Below are positions 45,238 through 53,521 of a DNA stretch of 64,000 nt, one piece after another (within the stretch, counting starts at the first letter, position 1; each line of letters starts with the position of its first letter). Position numbers and translations under genes: made by a program. Origin of the DNA: an uncultured Clostridia bacterium (GTDB lineage Bacteria; Bacillota; Clostridia; Monoglobales; Monoglobaceae); NCBI GenBank assembly GCA_947589045.1, contig CANQBQ010000010.1, forward strand, positions 1-64,000, read 5' to 3'. The notes below the pieces were generated by a model. The model was not told the DNA's origin. It made no database searches and saw only the letters and a list, made by a program, of their open reading frames with translations.

Positions 45238-46500
45238 ATGGGTATGACACAGACTCAGAAAATCCTTGCGGCACACGCAGGTCTGCCCGAAGTTAAGGCG
45301 GGACAGCTCATTCGCGCAAAGCTCGATATGGTTTTGGGTAATGACGTTACAACGCCGGTCGCGATAAAGGCGTTCAGGGCGCATGGCTTTTCCTCGGTGT
45401 TCGACAAGGATAAAATTTCAATCGTTATGGACCACTTTACGCCCAACAAGGACATAAAGTCGGCGGAGCATTGTAAGTACATACGCGAATTTGCCATTGA
45501 GCACGACATAACAAACTTTTACGATGTCGGCGAAATGGGCGTAGAGCACGCTCTGCTTCCCGAGCGCGGACTTGTTGCGTCGGGCGAGGTGATTATAGGC
45601 GCAGACTCTCACACCTGCACATACGGTGCGCTCGGCGCGTTCTCGACAGGCGTGGGAAGCACCGATATGGCGGCCGGTATGGCTTCGGGCGAGGCGTGGT
45701 TCAAGGTTCCGTCCGCGCTCAAATTTAATCTGACGGGCAAGCCGTCAAAGTGGATTTCGGGTAAGGATATAATTTTGCACATAATCGGTATGATAGGAGT
45801 TGACGGCGCGCTCTATAAGTCTATGGAGTTTAGCGGCGACGGACTTAAATATCTCTCTATGGACGACAGGCTCTCCATGGCAAATATGGCTATTGAGGCG
45901 GGCGGCAAGAACGGTATTTTTGAAGTTGACGACGTTACCCGCGAATATATGAAGGGCAGAGTTAACAGGGATTACGTAGAATACACCGCCGACGCCGATG
46001 CGGAGTATGACGCGGTTTACGATATTGATTTGAGCGAGATAAAAATGACGGTTGCGCTTCCGCATCTGCCCGAGAACACAAAGCCGGTCAATGAAGTAAA
46101 GGATATGAAGATTGACCAGTGCGTTATCGGCTCGTGTACCAACGGCAGACTCGAGGATTTGAGGAAAGCCGCGGAGGTATTAAAGGGCAGACACGTTGCA
46201 AAGCATTGCAGGACTCTTATAATTCCCGCAACACAGCAGATTTATCGAGACGCTATGAAGGAAGGTCTGTTTGATATATTCCTCGACGCGGGCTGCGCTA
46301 TTTCAACGCCTACCTGCGGACCGTGTCTCGGCGGACATATGGGAATTTTGGCAAAGGGTGAGAGGTCTATCTCTACCACAAATCGTAACTTCGTCGGAAG
46401 AATGGGACATCCCGAATCCGAGGTGATTCTTGCAAGCCCTGTTGTTGCGGCGGCTTCGGCTGTTCTCGGACGAGTGGGTTCTCCCGACGAGCTTGACTGA
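45238..46500 (+). CDS. leuC: 3-isopropylmalate / citramalate dehydratase, large subunit
   Basis: This aconitase-family subunit carries a [4Fe-4S] cluster and isomerises 2-isopropylmalate, and in this context probably citramalate to methylmalate. The 420-aa protein has [47 protein letters not shown] and [12 protein letters not shown], which hold the cluster cysteines. Length and sequence are of the shorter LeuC type found in Clostridia and Archaea. ATG 45238 is 9 bp from AGGAGG (45223-45228); TTG 45232 is too close. Confidence 0.95.
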   Translation: MGMTQTQKILAAHAGLPEVKAGQLIRAKLDMVLGNDVTTPVAIKAFRAHGFSSVFDKDKISIVMDHFTPNKDIKSAEHCKYIREFAIEHDITNFYDVGEMGVEHALLPERGLVASGEVIIGADSHTCTYGALGAFSTGVGSTDMAAGMASGEAWFKVPSALKFNLTGKPSKWISGKDIILHIIGMIGVDGALYKSMEFSGDGLKYLSMDDRLSMANMAIEAGGKNGIFEVDDVTREYMKGRVNRDYVEYTADADAEYDAVYDIDLSEIKMTVALPHLPENTKPVNEVKDMKIDQCVIGSCTNGRLEDLRKAAEVLKGRHVAKHCRTLIIPATQQIYRDAMKEGLFDIFLDAGCAISTPTCGPCLGGHMGILAKGERSISTTNRNFVGRMGHPESEVILASPVVAAASAVLGRVGSPDELD

Positions 46501-46545
46501 TTTTAAGGCTGAATTTATGCCGAATTTAAAAAGGAGGTTTTTTCA

Positions 46546-47028
46546 ATGATTGCAAAAGGTAAGGTTCATAAATATATGGATAATGTCGATACCGACGTTA
46601 TAATTCCCGCGAGATACCTCAACAGCTCGGTGCCTTCCGAGCTTGCGGAGCATTGTATGGAGGACATTGACGCGGATTTTACCAAGAATGTTAAAGACGG
46701 CGACATAATGGTGGCGCACAATAATTTCGGCTGCGGCTCTTCGAGAGAACACGCTCCGATTGCGATTAAAGCATCGGGAATTTCGTGCGTTATCGCAGCT
46801 ACGTTTGCAAGAATTTTTTACAGAAACGCCATTAACATAGGACTTCCGATTTTGGAGTGCCGCGAGGCTTCCGAAAAAATCGAGGCGGGCGACGAGGTCG
46901 AGGTCGACTTTGACACGGGCGTTATCAAAAACTTAACGAAAAACGAAAGCTATCAGGCTGAGCCGTTCCCTGATTTTATAAAGGAAATTATTGCGGCGAA
47001 CGGACTTCTCAATTCAATCAAGAAATAA
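46546..47028 (+). CDS. leuD: 3-isopropylmalate / citramalate dehydratase, small subunit
   Basis: The 160-aa swivel-domain subunit partners LeuC. It has the family segments [11 protein letters not shown] near residue 13 and [17 protein letters not shown] near 63. The [18 protein letters not shown] segment follows. The short form matches the shorter LeuC. AGGAGG lies before the ATG. It follows leuC by 45 bp and precedes leuB by 35 bp. Confidence 0.96.
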   Translation: MIAKGKVHKYMDNVDTDVIIPARYLNSSVPSELAEHCMEDIDADFTKNVKDGDIMVAHNNFGCGSSREHAPIAIKASGISCVIAATFARIFYRNAINIGLPILECREASEKIEAGDEVEVDFDTGVIKNLTKNESYQAEPFPDFIKEIIAANGLLNSIKK

Positions 47029-47063
47029 ACATATCCGCAGAGGCGGAAAAGGGGGCAATTTAT

Positions 47064-48128
47064 ATGCAGATAAATCTGGCAGTTGTCAAAGGTGACGGAA
47101 TAGGTCCTGAAATAGTGACCGAAGGTGAAAAGGTATTGAATAAAATCGGCGAAATGTACGGTCATACATTCACGTACACCGATATTTTGGCAGGCGGCGC
47201 GGCAATCGACAAAACCGGCGTTCCGCTTCCCGACGAGTCGCTTGAAATTGCGAAAAAGTCGGACAGCGTTCTGCTCGGCGCGGTGGGAGGACCCAAGTGG
47301 GATAATCTCCCCGGAAACATCAGACCCGAGAAGGCGCTTTTGGGACTTCGCGGCGGACTCGGTCTTTTTGCCAACATTCGTCCCGCAAAGCTCTATGACG
47401 CTCTTGCGGATGCGTGTCCGCTGAAACCCGAAATTGCGGGCGACGGCATTGATTTGGTTATCGTGCGCGAGCTTACGGGCGGAATTTACTTCGGCGACCG
47501 CGGCGAAAGAAACGGCAAGACGTTTGATGAGCTTGCTTATTCGCGCGAGGAAATAGAGAGAATAGGACGCGTAGGCTTTGAAATGGCGATGAAGCGCCGT
47601 AAAAAAGTAACTTCTGTAGACAAGGCTAACATTCTTGAAACATCGAGACTCTGGAGATCGGTTATGCACGAGCTTGCAAAGGAATACCCCGAGGTTGAGT
47701 ATTCGGATATGCTGGTTGACAACTGCGCTATGCAGATAGTTCGCAACCCCGCTCAGTTTGATGTAATCGTGACCGAAAATATGTTCGGCGACATTCTTTC
47801 GGACGAGGCGAGTATGACCACGGGTTCAATAGGTATGCTCCCGTCGTCGTCGCTCGGCAGCACGAGCCTCGGAATGTACGAGCCTATCCACGGCAGCGCA
47901 CCCGATATTGCGGGTCAGAACAAGGCAAACCCGATTGCCACGATTTTGTCCTGCGCTATGATGCTTCGCGACTCATTTGGTCTTATGAAAGAGGCGGAGT
48001 GCATTGAAAATGCGGTCGCAAAGGTGCTGGACGACGGTTATCGTACCGGCGACATTATGGACGAGGGCGGAAAACTCCTCGGCACCACTCAGATGGGCGA
48101 CAAAATCGTTGAGTATCTTAAAAAATAA
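47064..48128 (+). CDS. leuB: 3-isopropylmalate dehydrogenase
   Basis: The enzyme oxidises and decarboxylates 3-isopropylmalate with NAD+. In the citramalate route it can act on methylmalate to give 2-oxobutyrate. The 354-aa protein has [41 protein letters not shown] and the substrate loop [14 protein letters not shown]. It also has the Mg site [14 protein letters not shown] and [13 protein letters not shown]. It ends the operon and is followed by a strong terminator. Confidence 0.97.
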   Translation: MQINLAVVKGDGIGPEIVTEGEKVLNKIGEMYGHTFTYTDILAGGAAIDKTGVPLPDESLEIAKKSDSVLLGAVGGPKWDNLPGNIRPEKALLGLRGGLGLFANIRPAKLYDALADACPLKPEIAGDGIDLVIVRELTGGIYFGDRGERNGKTFDELAYSREEIERIGRVGFEMAMKRRKKVTSVDKANILETSRLWRSVMHELAKEYPEVEYSDMLVDNCAMQIVRNPAQFDVIVTENMFGDILSDEASMTTGSIGMLPSSSLGSTSLGMYEPIHGSAPDIAGQNKANPIATILSCAMMLRDSFGLMKEAECIENAVAKVLDDGYRTGDIMDEGGKLLGTTQMGDKIVEYLKK

Positions 48129-48146
48129 TACTGTGTTTCACAAAAT

Positions 48147-48180
48147 ACCCTTTTGCATAAGCGCAAAAGGGTGTTTTTTT
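48147..48180 (+). terminator. Terminator of the ilv-leu operon
   Basis: ACCCTTTTGC / GCAAAAGGGT with a 6-nt loop, then G and seven T. It starts 18 bp after leuB. Confidence 0.95.
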
Positions 48181-48253
48181 GCCAAAATTTACTTGTTTGT
48201 TTGCCCGATAACGTGGAATAATAAAAAGAAAAAGCAGAGAAAGGACTATGTTT

Positions 48254-48817
48254 ATGAAAAAAGCATTATTTATATTAGCCTCAGCCGTATTTGCGCTCAG
48301 CGTTACTGCGTGCGGCAACAACGGCAAAACGACATCAATGGCGGACGATACGACTATGAACGCATCCGCCGCACCTACTGCTATTGCGAACGCCGATACA
48401 AATAATAACAACACGTTCTCAGACCATAACGGAAACGGAATAACCGACAGCGAGTCGGGAATTGCCGAAAACAACGTGACAAATGAAAACGGCTTCGCGG
48501 GCGTCGGAAACGGCGGAACGGCGGTCGGAGATAATATGGGCGGTTCTGACAGCAGCGGAGAAGATATGGCAAATAAGGCGCGCTCAATGACCGAGGACGT
48601 TACGGACGCGGTCAAAGACGGAGCTTCCGACGTGGGAAATGACGTAAAAGACGCGGCGGAGGACACGGTAGGCGGAATAAGAAATATCACCAACGACGTT
48701 ATGGATACGGGCATAAATGTTGCAAATGATATGAGAGCGGACGGCGCGGAGGGCGAAGAACACAAAACTCTCGGCGACGTGGACGGCGACGGATTTGTAA
48801 ACAATAATGAGGAATAA
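48254..48817 (+). CDS. Lipoprotein with two EF-hand-like loops (187 aa)
   Basis: The basic start MKKALFILASAVFA and lipobox SVTAC near residue 20 predict a membrane-anchored lipoprotein. The mature protein is low in complexity: Asn/Thr/Asp-rich, then a long helix with heptad-like repeats (NKARSMTEDVTDAVKDGASDV..). Two DxDxDG-type loops are visible: DHNGNGITDSES near residue 57 and DVDGDGFVNNNE at the extreme C-terminus. Calcium binding is plausible. I know no function. ATG 48254 is 8 bp from AAAGGA; the ATG at 48248 is too close. Confidence 0.65.
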   Translation: MKKALFILASAVFALSVTACGNNGKTTSMADDTTMNASAAPTAIANADTNNNNTFSDHNGNGITDSESGIAENNVTNENGFAGVGNGGTAVGDNMGGSDSSGEDMANKARSMTEDVTDAVKDGASDVGNDVKDAAEDTVGGIRNITNDVMDTGINVANDMRADGAEGEEHKTLGDVDGDGFVNNNEE

Positions 48818-48869
48818 CGGGAGCGTCAGCGCTCCTTACATAAATTTTGTTTATTTTTACTTATTTTTC

Positions 48870-48898
48870 TTGCATTTGTCTTAAATATATGTTAGAAT
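48870..48898 (+). promoter_or_regulatory. Promoter of pgi
   Basis: TTGCAT (48870-48875), 17 bp, TAGAAT (48893-48898), 34 bp before the start codon. Confidence 0.6.
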
Positions 48899-48932
48899 TA
48901 TATAACAAATATTTTTTAGGGAGATGCTTAAA

Positions 48933-50270
48933 TTGTCAAAAAATCTGTCTTTTGAGTACCAAAAAGCACTGGAGTTTATCAGTCAGGAGGAATTGGAGAA
49001 CATAAGCGGTCAGGTAAAAGTCGCTCATGACACGCTTCACAGCGGAACCGGCGCGGGAAACGACTACATAGGCTGGGTCGACCTCCCCGTGAATTATGAT
49101 AAGGAAGAGTTCGCCCGCATTAAGAAGGCGGCGGAGAAAATCAAGTCGGATTCCGACGTCCTCGTAGTCATCGGTATCGGAGGTTCCTATCTCGGCGCGA
49201 GAGCCGCAATAGAATTTCTCACAAGTCCTTTTGCAAACTATAATGCAAAAACGCAAATTTTCTTTGCGGGCAACAATATAAGCCCGAATTACTTAAACAG
49301 CCTTCTCGAAGTTATTGAGGGCAAGGATATATCGGTTAACATAATCTCTAAGTCGGGTACTACGACCGAGCCTGCCATAGCGTTCAGAGTATTTAAGAAG
49401 TACCTTGAGGACAAATACGGCAAAGAGGGCGCAAAATCAAGAATTTACGCGACCACCGACAAGGCTCGCGGAGCACTCAAAAAGCTCGCCGACGAGGAGG
49501 GCTATGAAACCTTCGTTGTTCCGGACGACGTAGGCGGAAGATACTCGGTTCTGACCGCTGTCGGACTTTTGCCGATTGCGGTATGCGGCGCCGACATCGA
49601 CAAGATGATGCAGGGCGCGGCTGACGCCCGTGAGCTTTATTCAAGCGACAAGCTCAGCGAAAACGAGTGCTATCAGTATGCGGCTGTAAGAAACATCTTG
49701 AACCGCAAGGGCAAGAATATTGAAATCCTTGTAAACTATGAGCCTCAACTTCAGTATTTCATCGAATGGTGGAAGCAGCTTTACGGAGAGAGCGAAGGCA
49801 AGGACAAGAAGGGTATTTTCCCGGCGGGCGTAAACTTTACGACCGACCTCCACTCAATGGGTCAGTTTATACAGGACGGTATACGAACCCTCTTTGAGAC
49901 CGTGCTCTATGTCGAAAATCCCAACACCGACGTTGAAATCGGAACGGATCCCGACAATATCGACGGCTTGAACTTCTTGAGCGGAAAGACCATGGACTAT
50001 GTAAATAAGAGAGCTTTTGAGGGTACTCTGCTTGCTCACACCGACGGACAGGTGCCTAACCTTATATTAAAGCTCAAGGATTTGAGCGAATACACCTTCG
50101 GTCAGCTCGTTTACTTCTTTGAAAAGGCGTGCGGTATAAGCGGATATATGCTCGGAGTTAATCCGTTTAACCAGCCCGGCGTTGAAAGCTACAAGAAGAA
50201 TATGTTTGCGCTTTTGGGCAAGCCCGGATATGAGAGCGAAAAAGAGGCTCTGGAGAAAAGATTGAAATAA
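48933..50270 (+). CDS. pgi: Glucose-6-phosphate isomerase
   Basis: Pgi interconverts glucose 6-phosphate and fructose 6-phosphate. The 445-aa protein is of the shorter Gram-positive type. It has the sugar-isomerase segments [33 protein letters not shown] and [19 protein letters not shown]. The active-site histidine region is HTDGQVPNL, and [19 protein letters not shown] is a family signature. TTG 48933 is preferred, because AGGGAG (48918-48923) is 9 bp from it but abuts the ATG at 48924. It is a single-gene unit with its own promoter. Confidence 0.96.
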   Translation: MSKNLSFEYQKALEFISQEELENISGQVKVAHDTLHSGTGAGNDYIGWVDLPVNYDKEEFARIKKAAEKIKSDSDVLVVIGIGGSYLGARAAIEFLTSPFANYNAKTQIFFAGNNISPNYLNSLLEVIEGKDISVNIISKSGTTTEPAIAFRVFKKYLEDKYGKEGAKSRIYATTDKARGALKKLADEEGYETFVVPDDVGGRYSVLTAVGLLPIAVCGADIDKMMQGAADARELYSSDKLSENECYQYAAVRNILNRKGKNIEILVNYEPQLQYFIEWWKQLYGESEGKDKKGIFPAGVNFTTDLHSMGQFIQDGIRTLFETVLYVENPNTDVEIGTDPDNIDGLNFLSGKTMDYVNKRAFEGTLLAHTDGQVPNLILKLKDLSEYTFGQLVYFFEKACGISGYMLGVNPFNQPGVESYKKNMFALLGKPGYESEKEALEKRLK

Positions 50271-50284
50271 TTTGCAAAAAAGTA

Positions 50285-50313
50285 TTGTTAAAAATTAAAC
50301 TATATGATATGAT
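50285..50313 (+). promoter_or_regulatory. Promoter of the P-loop protein gene
   Basis: TTGTTA (50285-50290), 17 bp, TATGAT (50308-50313), 47 bp before the ATG. Confidence 0.55.
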
Positions 50314-50360
50314 ATAGAAAATAAATAATTATTCTACGGAACAGAAAGGCGGTTTTTGGT

Positions 50361-50774
50361 ATGATAGCTATTAACATTGGTTTAAAGGGTAGCGGAAAGA
50401 CAAAAAAGCTTATTGACGCTGTTAATACTGCGATAAAAGAGGAAAAGGGCAACGTCGTTTGCATTACCGACGGCAACAGGCTTATGCACGACATCGACAG
50501 AGAGGCGAGAATGGTCAATACTGAGTCTTTCGACATAAAGAACTTTGATATGTTCAGCGGACTCTTGTGCGGCATTATTGCGCAGGACTACGACGTTACA
50601 CACATATTTATTGACAGCATTTTCAAAAGCGTCCCCAATGAAAATATGGAAGATCTTGACGATTTCATTAAAACGCTTGAAGTTCTTGAGGAAAAGTACA
50701 ATGTGTCATTTACAATGATGGTGAGCGCGGCTGAGGACACCGCAACTCCCAATGTTAAGAAATATATAGTTTAA
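50361..50774 (+). CDS. Small P-loop protein, function unknown (137 aa)
   Basis: The 137-aa protein begins MIAINIGLKGSGKTKKLIDA with Walker A GLKGSGKT at residues 7-14. It has a Walker-B-like THIFIDSIF near 78. The size is far below a normal ATPase: there is room for a three- or four-strand P-loop core only. The arrangement resembles a mini ParA/thymidine-kinase-type NTPase. Database labels such as PilT for proteins of this type would not be supported by anything here. It has its own promoter and terminator. Confidence 0.7.
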   Translation: MIAINIGLKGSGKTKKLIDAVNTAIKEEKGNVVCITDGNRLMHDIDREARMVNTESFDIKNFDMFSGLLCGIIAQDYDVTHIFIDSIFKSVPNENMEDLDDFIKTLEVLEEKYNVSFTMMVSAAEDTATPNVKKYIV

Positions 50775-50823
50775 TTTTGTATTAAACATTAAGGAAATAC
50801 TTAATATTTTAAAGCAAAATCTC

Positions 50824-50852
50824 AAAAGGGGAGCAGTTTTGCTCCCCTTTTT
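50824..50852 (+). terminator. Terminator of the P-loop gene
   Basis: AAAAGGGGAGC-AGTTTT-GCTCCCCTTTTT with the T-run built into the right arm. Confidence 0.9.
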
Positions 50853-50904
50853 GCGGGATTGGTTGTTTTAAAAGCTATACAGTTATTTTGAAAGGTTTGA
50901 TTTT

Positions 50905-52398
50905 ATGAACTATATCAGCACGCGAAACAAATCTCTCAGCGTCAGCTCTGCGGAGGCTATAAAAAAGGGGCTGTCGGACGACGGCGGTCTGTTTGTTCCT
51001 TCGAGTATGCCCTCACTCTCCGGCTCTGAAATTGAGAGCCTGGTAAACCTCGGATATATCGAAAGAGCCAAGTATGTACTTAAAAAGTTTCTCACTGATT
51101 TTACGGACGAGGAGCTTAAAAAGTGCGTAAGCTCGGCGTACGGCAATAATAAGTTCGGAGAGGGCGACGTTGTGCCGCTTCACAAGCTGAGCGACAACGC
51201 GAGCGTTCTTGAACTGTGGCACGGTCCTACCTGTGCGTTTAAGGACGTTGCGCTTCAAATCCTGCCCCACTTTTTAACGGCGGCTATGCGTAAAACGGGC
51301 GAGAGCAAGGAAATAGTTATTCTTGTTGCCACTTCGGGAGATACTGGAAAGGCGGCTCTTGAGGGCTTTAAGGACGTTGAGGGTACAAGAATTGCCGTAT
51401 TCTACCCCAATGACGGCGTTTCGGACATTCAAAAACTCCAGATGGTTACGCAGTCGGGCAAAAATGTGTTCGTATCGAGCATAAACGGCAACTTTGACGA
51501 TGCTCAGACCGGCGTTAAGACTATATTCACAGACGATAACGCAAAGAAAGAGCTGTTTGAAAATAATTTTATACTTTCGTCTGCCAACTCGATAAACTGG
51601 GGCAGACTTGTCCCGCAGATAGTGTATTATGTTTCGGCTTACTGCGATTTGCTCAAAAACGGCGAAATTTCCATGGGCGATAAAATCAACGTATGCGTTC
51701 CGACCGGAAATTTCGGCAATATCCTTGCCGCATACTACGCAAAGAAAATGGGCGTTCCGATTGCGAAGCTGATATGTGCGTCAAACCGAAATGATGTTTT
51801 GACCGATTTCATAAGAACCGGCGAGTATAACAAAAACCGTAAGTTCTATACTACGATTTCTCCGTCTATGGATATACTCATTTCAAGCAATCTCGAGCGA
51901 TTGCTGTTCGATATTTCGGGCGGCGACGACGAGCTTATTAAAAATCTTATGAACAAGCTCTCGGCGGACGGCAAATACACTTTGAACGACGTTATGAAGG
52001 CAAGGGTTTCGGAGCTGTTCTACGGCGGTTGCTGTGACGACAACGAAACAAAGGCGCAAATTGCCGATACGTTCAAAAAATACGGCTACACGATTGATAC
52101 TCACACGGCTGTTGCGGTAAACGTATATGAAAAATACGTGAGCGAAACGGGCGACAAGACCAAGACCGTGATCGCGTCTACCGCAAGTCCGTTCAAGTTC
52201 GGTGACAGCGTGCTTACCGCGCTCGGAGAGAGTATTGACGGAAAGGACGATTTTGAGCTTTTGGATGCGCTTTGCGGCAAGTCGAAAATGCCCATACCGA
52301 AATCGCTCGAGGAACTTAAAAACAAAGAGCAAAGGTTTAACGGCACTTGCGAAAAATCCGATATGCTCGATGAGATAAAGAAGTTTTTGAATATATAG
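50905..52398 (+). CDS. thrC: Threonine synthase
   Basis: This PLP enzyme converts O-phosphohomoserine to threonine. The 497-aa protein starts NYISTRNKSLSVSSAEAIKKGL and DDGGLFVPSSMP. The PLP-binding lysine lies in WHGPTCAFKDVALQ. Further on are VATSGDTGKAALEGF, a phosphate-binding loop PTGNFGNILAAYYAKKMG and a C-terminal ASTASPFKFGDSVL. Length matches the ThrC form common in Clostridia. GAAAGG precedes the ATG. It stands alone, without hom or thrB beside it. Confidence 0.96.
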   Translation: MNYISTRNKSLSVSSAEAIKKGLSDDGGLFVPSSMPSLSGSEIESLVNLGYIERAKYVLKKFLTDFTDEELKKCVSSAYGNNKFGEGDVVPLHKLSDNASVLELWHGPTCAFKDVALQILPHFLTAAMRKTGESKEIVILVATSGDTGKAALEGFKDVEGTRIAVFYPNDGVSDIQKLQMVTQSGKNVFVSSINGNFDDAQTGVKTIFTDDNAKKELFENNFILSSANSINWGRLVPQIVYYVSAYCDLLKNGEISMGDKINVCVPTGNFGNILAAYYAKKMGVPIAKLICASNRNDVLTDFIRTGEYNKNRKFYTTISPSMDILISSNLERLLFDISGGDDELIKNLMNKLSADGKYTLNDVMKARVSELFYGGCCDDNETKAQIADTFKKYGYTIDTHTAVAVNVYEKYVSETGDKTKTVIASTASPFKFGDSVLTALGESIDGKDDFELLDALCGKSKMPIPKSLEELKNKEQRFNGTCEKSDMLDEIKKFLNI

Positions 52399-52424
52399 GA
52401 TTATAAAAGATAGGGTGTTACCAA

Positions 52425-52449
52425 TCAGGGGCTCTTAAAGAGCCCCTGA
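52425..52449. terminator. Stem-loop between convergent thrC and DUF1540 genes
   Basis: TCAGGGGCTCTT-A-AAGAGCCCCTGA. It is a strong stem with no good T-run in either direction; a terminator role is inferred from its place between convergent genes. Confidence 0.6.
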
Positions 52450-52455
52450 AAGTAT

Positions 52456-52632
52456 TTAAGATTTCGGAATAAAGGTTCTGCACTCGGTACCCTCCGAGGT
52501 GCAGGCGTCGCCGTCTCCGCAGCAGGAAACGGAAATCCCGGAAGCGGAGCATTTATCCCCGATTTGATGATAATGGCACTCGACTACTTCGCAAGTTACG
52601 CCGCTCAGGCAATCGTTGCATTTTTCTGTCAT
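52456..52632 (-). CDS. DUF1540-type cysteine-rich mini-protein (58 aa)
   Basis: Reading the minus strand from 52632 gives a 58-aa protein with nine cysteines. Its layout is MTEKCNDCLSGVTCEVVECH, then YHQIGDKCSASGISVSC, and finally an EGTECRTFIPKS tail. The C-x-V/E-x-x-C-HYH and TEC.TF pattern matches DUF1540, small cysteine-rich proteins widespread in Clostridia and possibly metal-binding. AAAGGAGTGA lies 8 bp before the ATG. The gene sits between convergent thrC and the divergent phosphoesterase gene. It is short enough to be missed by length-filtered gene callers. Confidence 0.85.
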   Translation of the reverse strand: MTEKCNDCLSGVTCEVVECHYHQIGDKCSASGISVSCCGDGDACTSEGTECRTFIPKS

Positions 52633-52695
52633 TATACGTCACTCCTTTCGGTGATATTTTATCACTTTTAATACGAGAATATACGAGGAAAACCT

Positions 52696-53397
52696 ATGAT
52701 TTACGCAATTTCGGATTTACATTTATCTTTAAATACCGACAAACCCATGGATGTTTTCGGCGAAAAGTGGAAGGATTATACCGAACGCCTCCGCGATAAC
52801 TGGAACGCTACTGTAAAGGAAGACGACTTTGTTATAATTCCGGGCGACGTTTCCTGGGCTACTTACCTCAGCGATGCGTCGGCTGATTTTTCTTATATTA
52901 ACAGTCTTTCGGGCAAAAAGATAATTTTAAAGGGAAATCACGACTATTGGTGGACGACTATGAACAAGCTGGCGGTTTTTCTGTCGGAAAACCGATTTGA
53001 AAGCATTTCGTTCCTGCATAACAATACCGTGATATGCGGCGACACCGCCGTGTGTGGCACAAGAGGATGGAATATACGCTCAAGCGGCTCTTCCGAGGAA
53101 GACATTCGTATATTCGAGCGCGAAAAACTCAGGCTTATAGCGTCGCTTGAGGCGGCAAGCGAGGCAAAAGTGAACGAAATAATTGTCGCGATGCACTATC
53201 CGCCGATTGAAAGGGATAATCCGTGTACCGACTTTTTGGATATAATGAAGGAGTACGGAGTTAAAAAGTGCATATACGGTCATTTGCACGCTGCCGCGCA
53301 GAATTTTGCAATCCGGGGAGAGGTTTCGGGCGTTGATTTGAGCCTTGTCTCCTGTGATTATATAAACTTTACGCCTGTTTTAATAAAAAAATGTTAA
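52696..53397 (+). CDS. Calcineurin-type metallophosphoesterase
   Basis: The 233-aa protein has all motifs of the two-metal phosphoesterase fold: AISDLHLSL at the N-terminus (Asp, His), IIPGDVSWA, LKGNHDYWWTT, IVAMHYPP and YGHLHAAAQN. There is no signal peptide. This form, with GDVSWA and NHDYWW, is found widely in Clostridia as an uncharacterised phosphohydrolase. The substrate may be a nucleotide or sugar phosphate and is not predictable. GAGGAAAA precedes the ATG. Confidence 0.85.
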   Translation: MIYAISDLHLSLNTDKPMDVFGEKWKDYTERLRDNWNATVKEDDFVIIPGDVSWATYLSDASADFSYINSLSGKKIILKGNHDYWWTTMNKLAVFLSENRFESISFLHNNTVICGDTAVCGTRGWNIRSSGSSEEDIRIFEREKLRLIASLEAASEAKVNEIIVAMHYPPIERDNPCTDFLDIMKEYGVKKCIYGHLHAAAQNFAIRGEVSGVDLSLVSCDYINFTPVLIKKC

Positions 53398-53423
53398 ATT
53401 TGTGTAAGATTTTACAATAACAC

Positions 53424-53452
53424 TTGCCATTTTCGGAAATCCGTGTTAGAAT
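53424..53452 (+). promoter_or_regulatory. Promoter of tig
   Basis: TTGCCA (53424-53429), 17 bp, TAGAAT (53447-53452). The frame upstream of tig extends through this promoter, so the long start (53443) is not usable. Confidence 0.6.
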
Positions 53453-53489
53453 TAGAATGTTACGGAATTGGCAAAAATCAGAAATTTGT

Positions 53490-53521
53490 AAGGAACGTAT
53501 TAAGAAAGGAACGTATTAAGA
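53490..53521 (+). repeat. 16-bp tandem duplication containing the tig ribosome binding site
   Basis: AAGGAACGTATTAAGA occurs twice without a gap (53490-53505 and 53506-53521). Each copy holds an AAGGA Shine-Dalgarno. The second copy ends in the A of the start codon. Confidence 0.9.

Noticed and set aside
53443-53520. 26-codon N-terminal extension of trigger factor
   Set aside because: It overlaps the -10 region of the promoter and contains the duplicated ribosome binding site.
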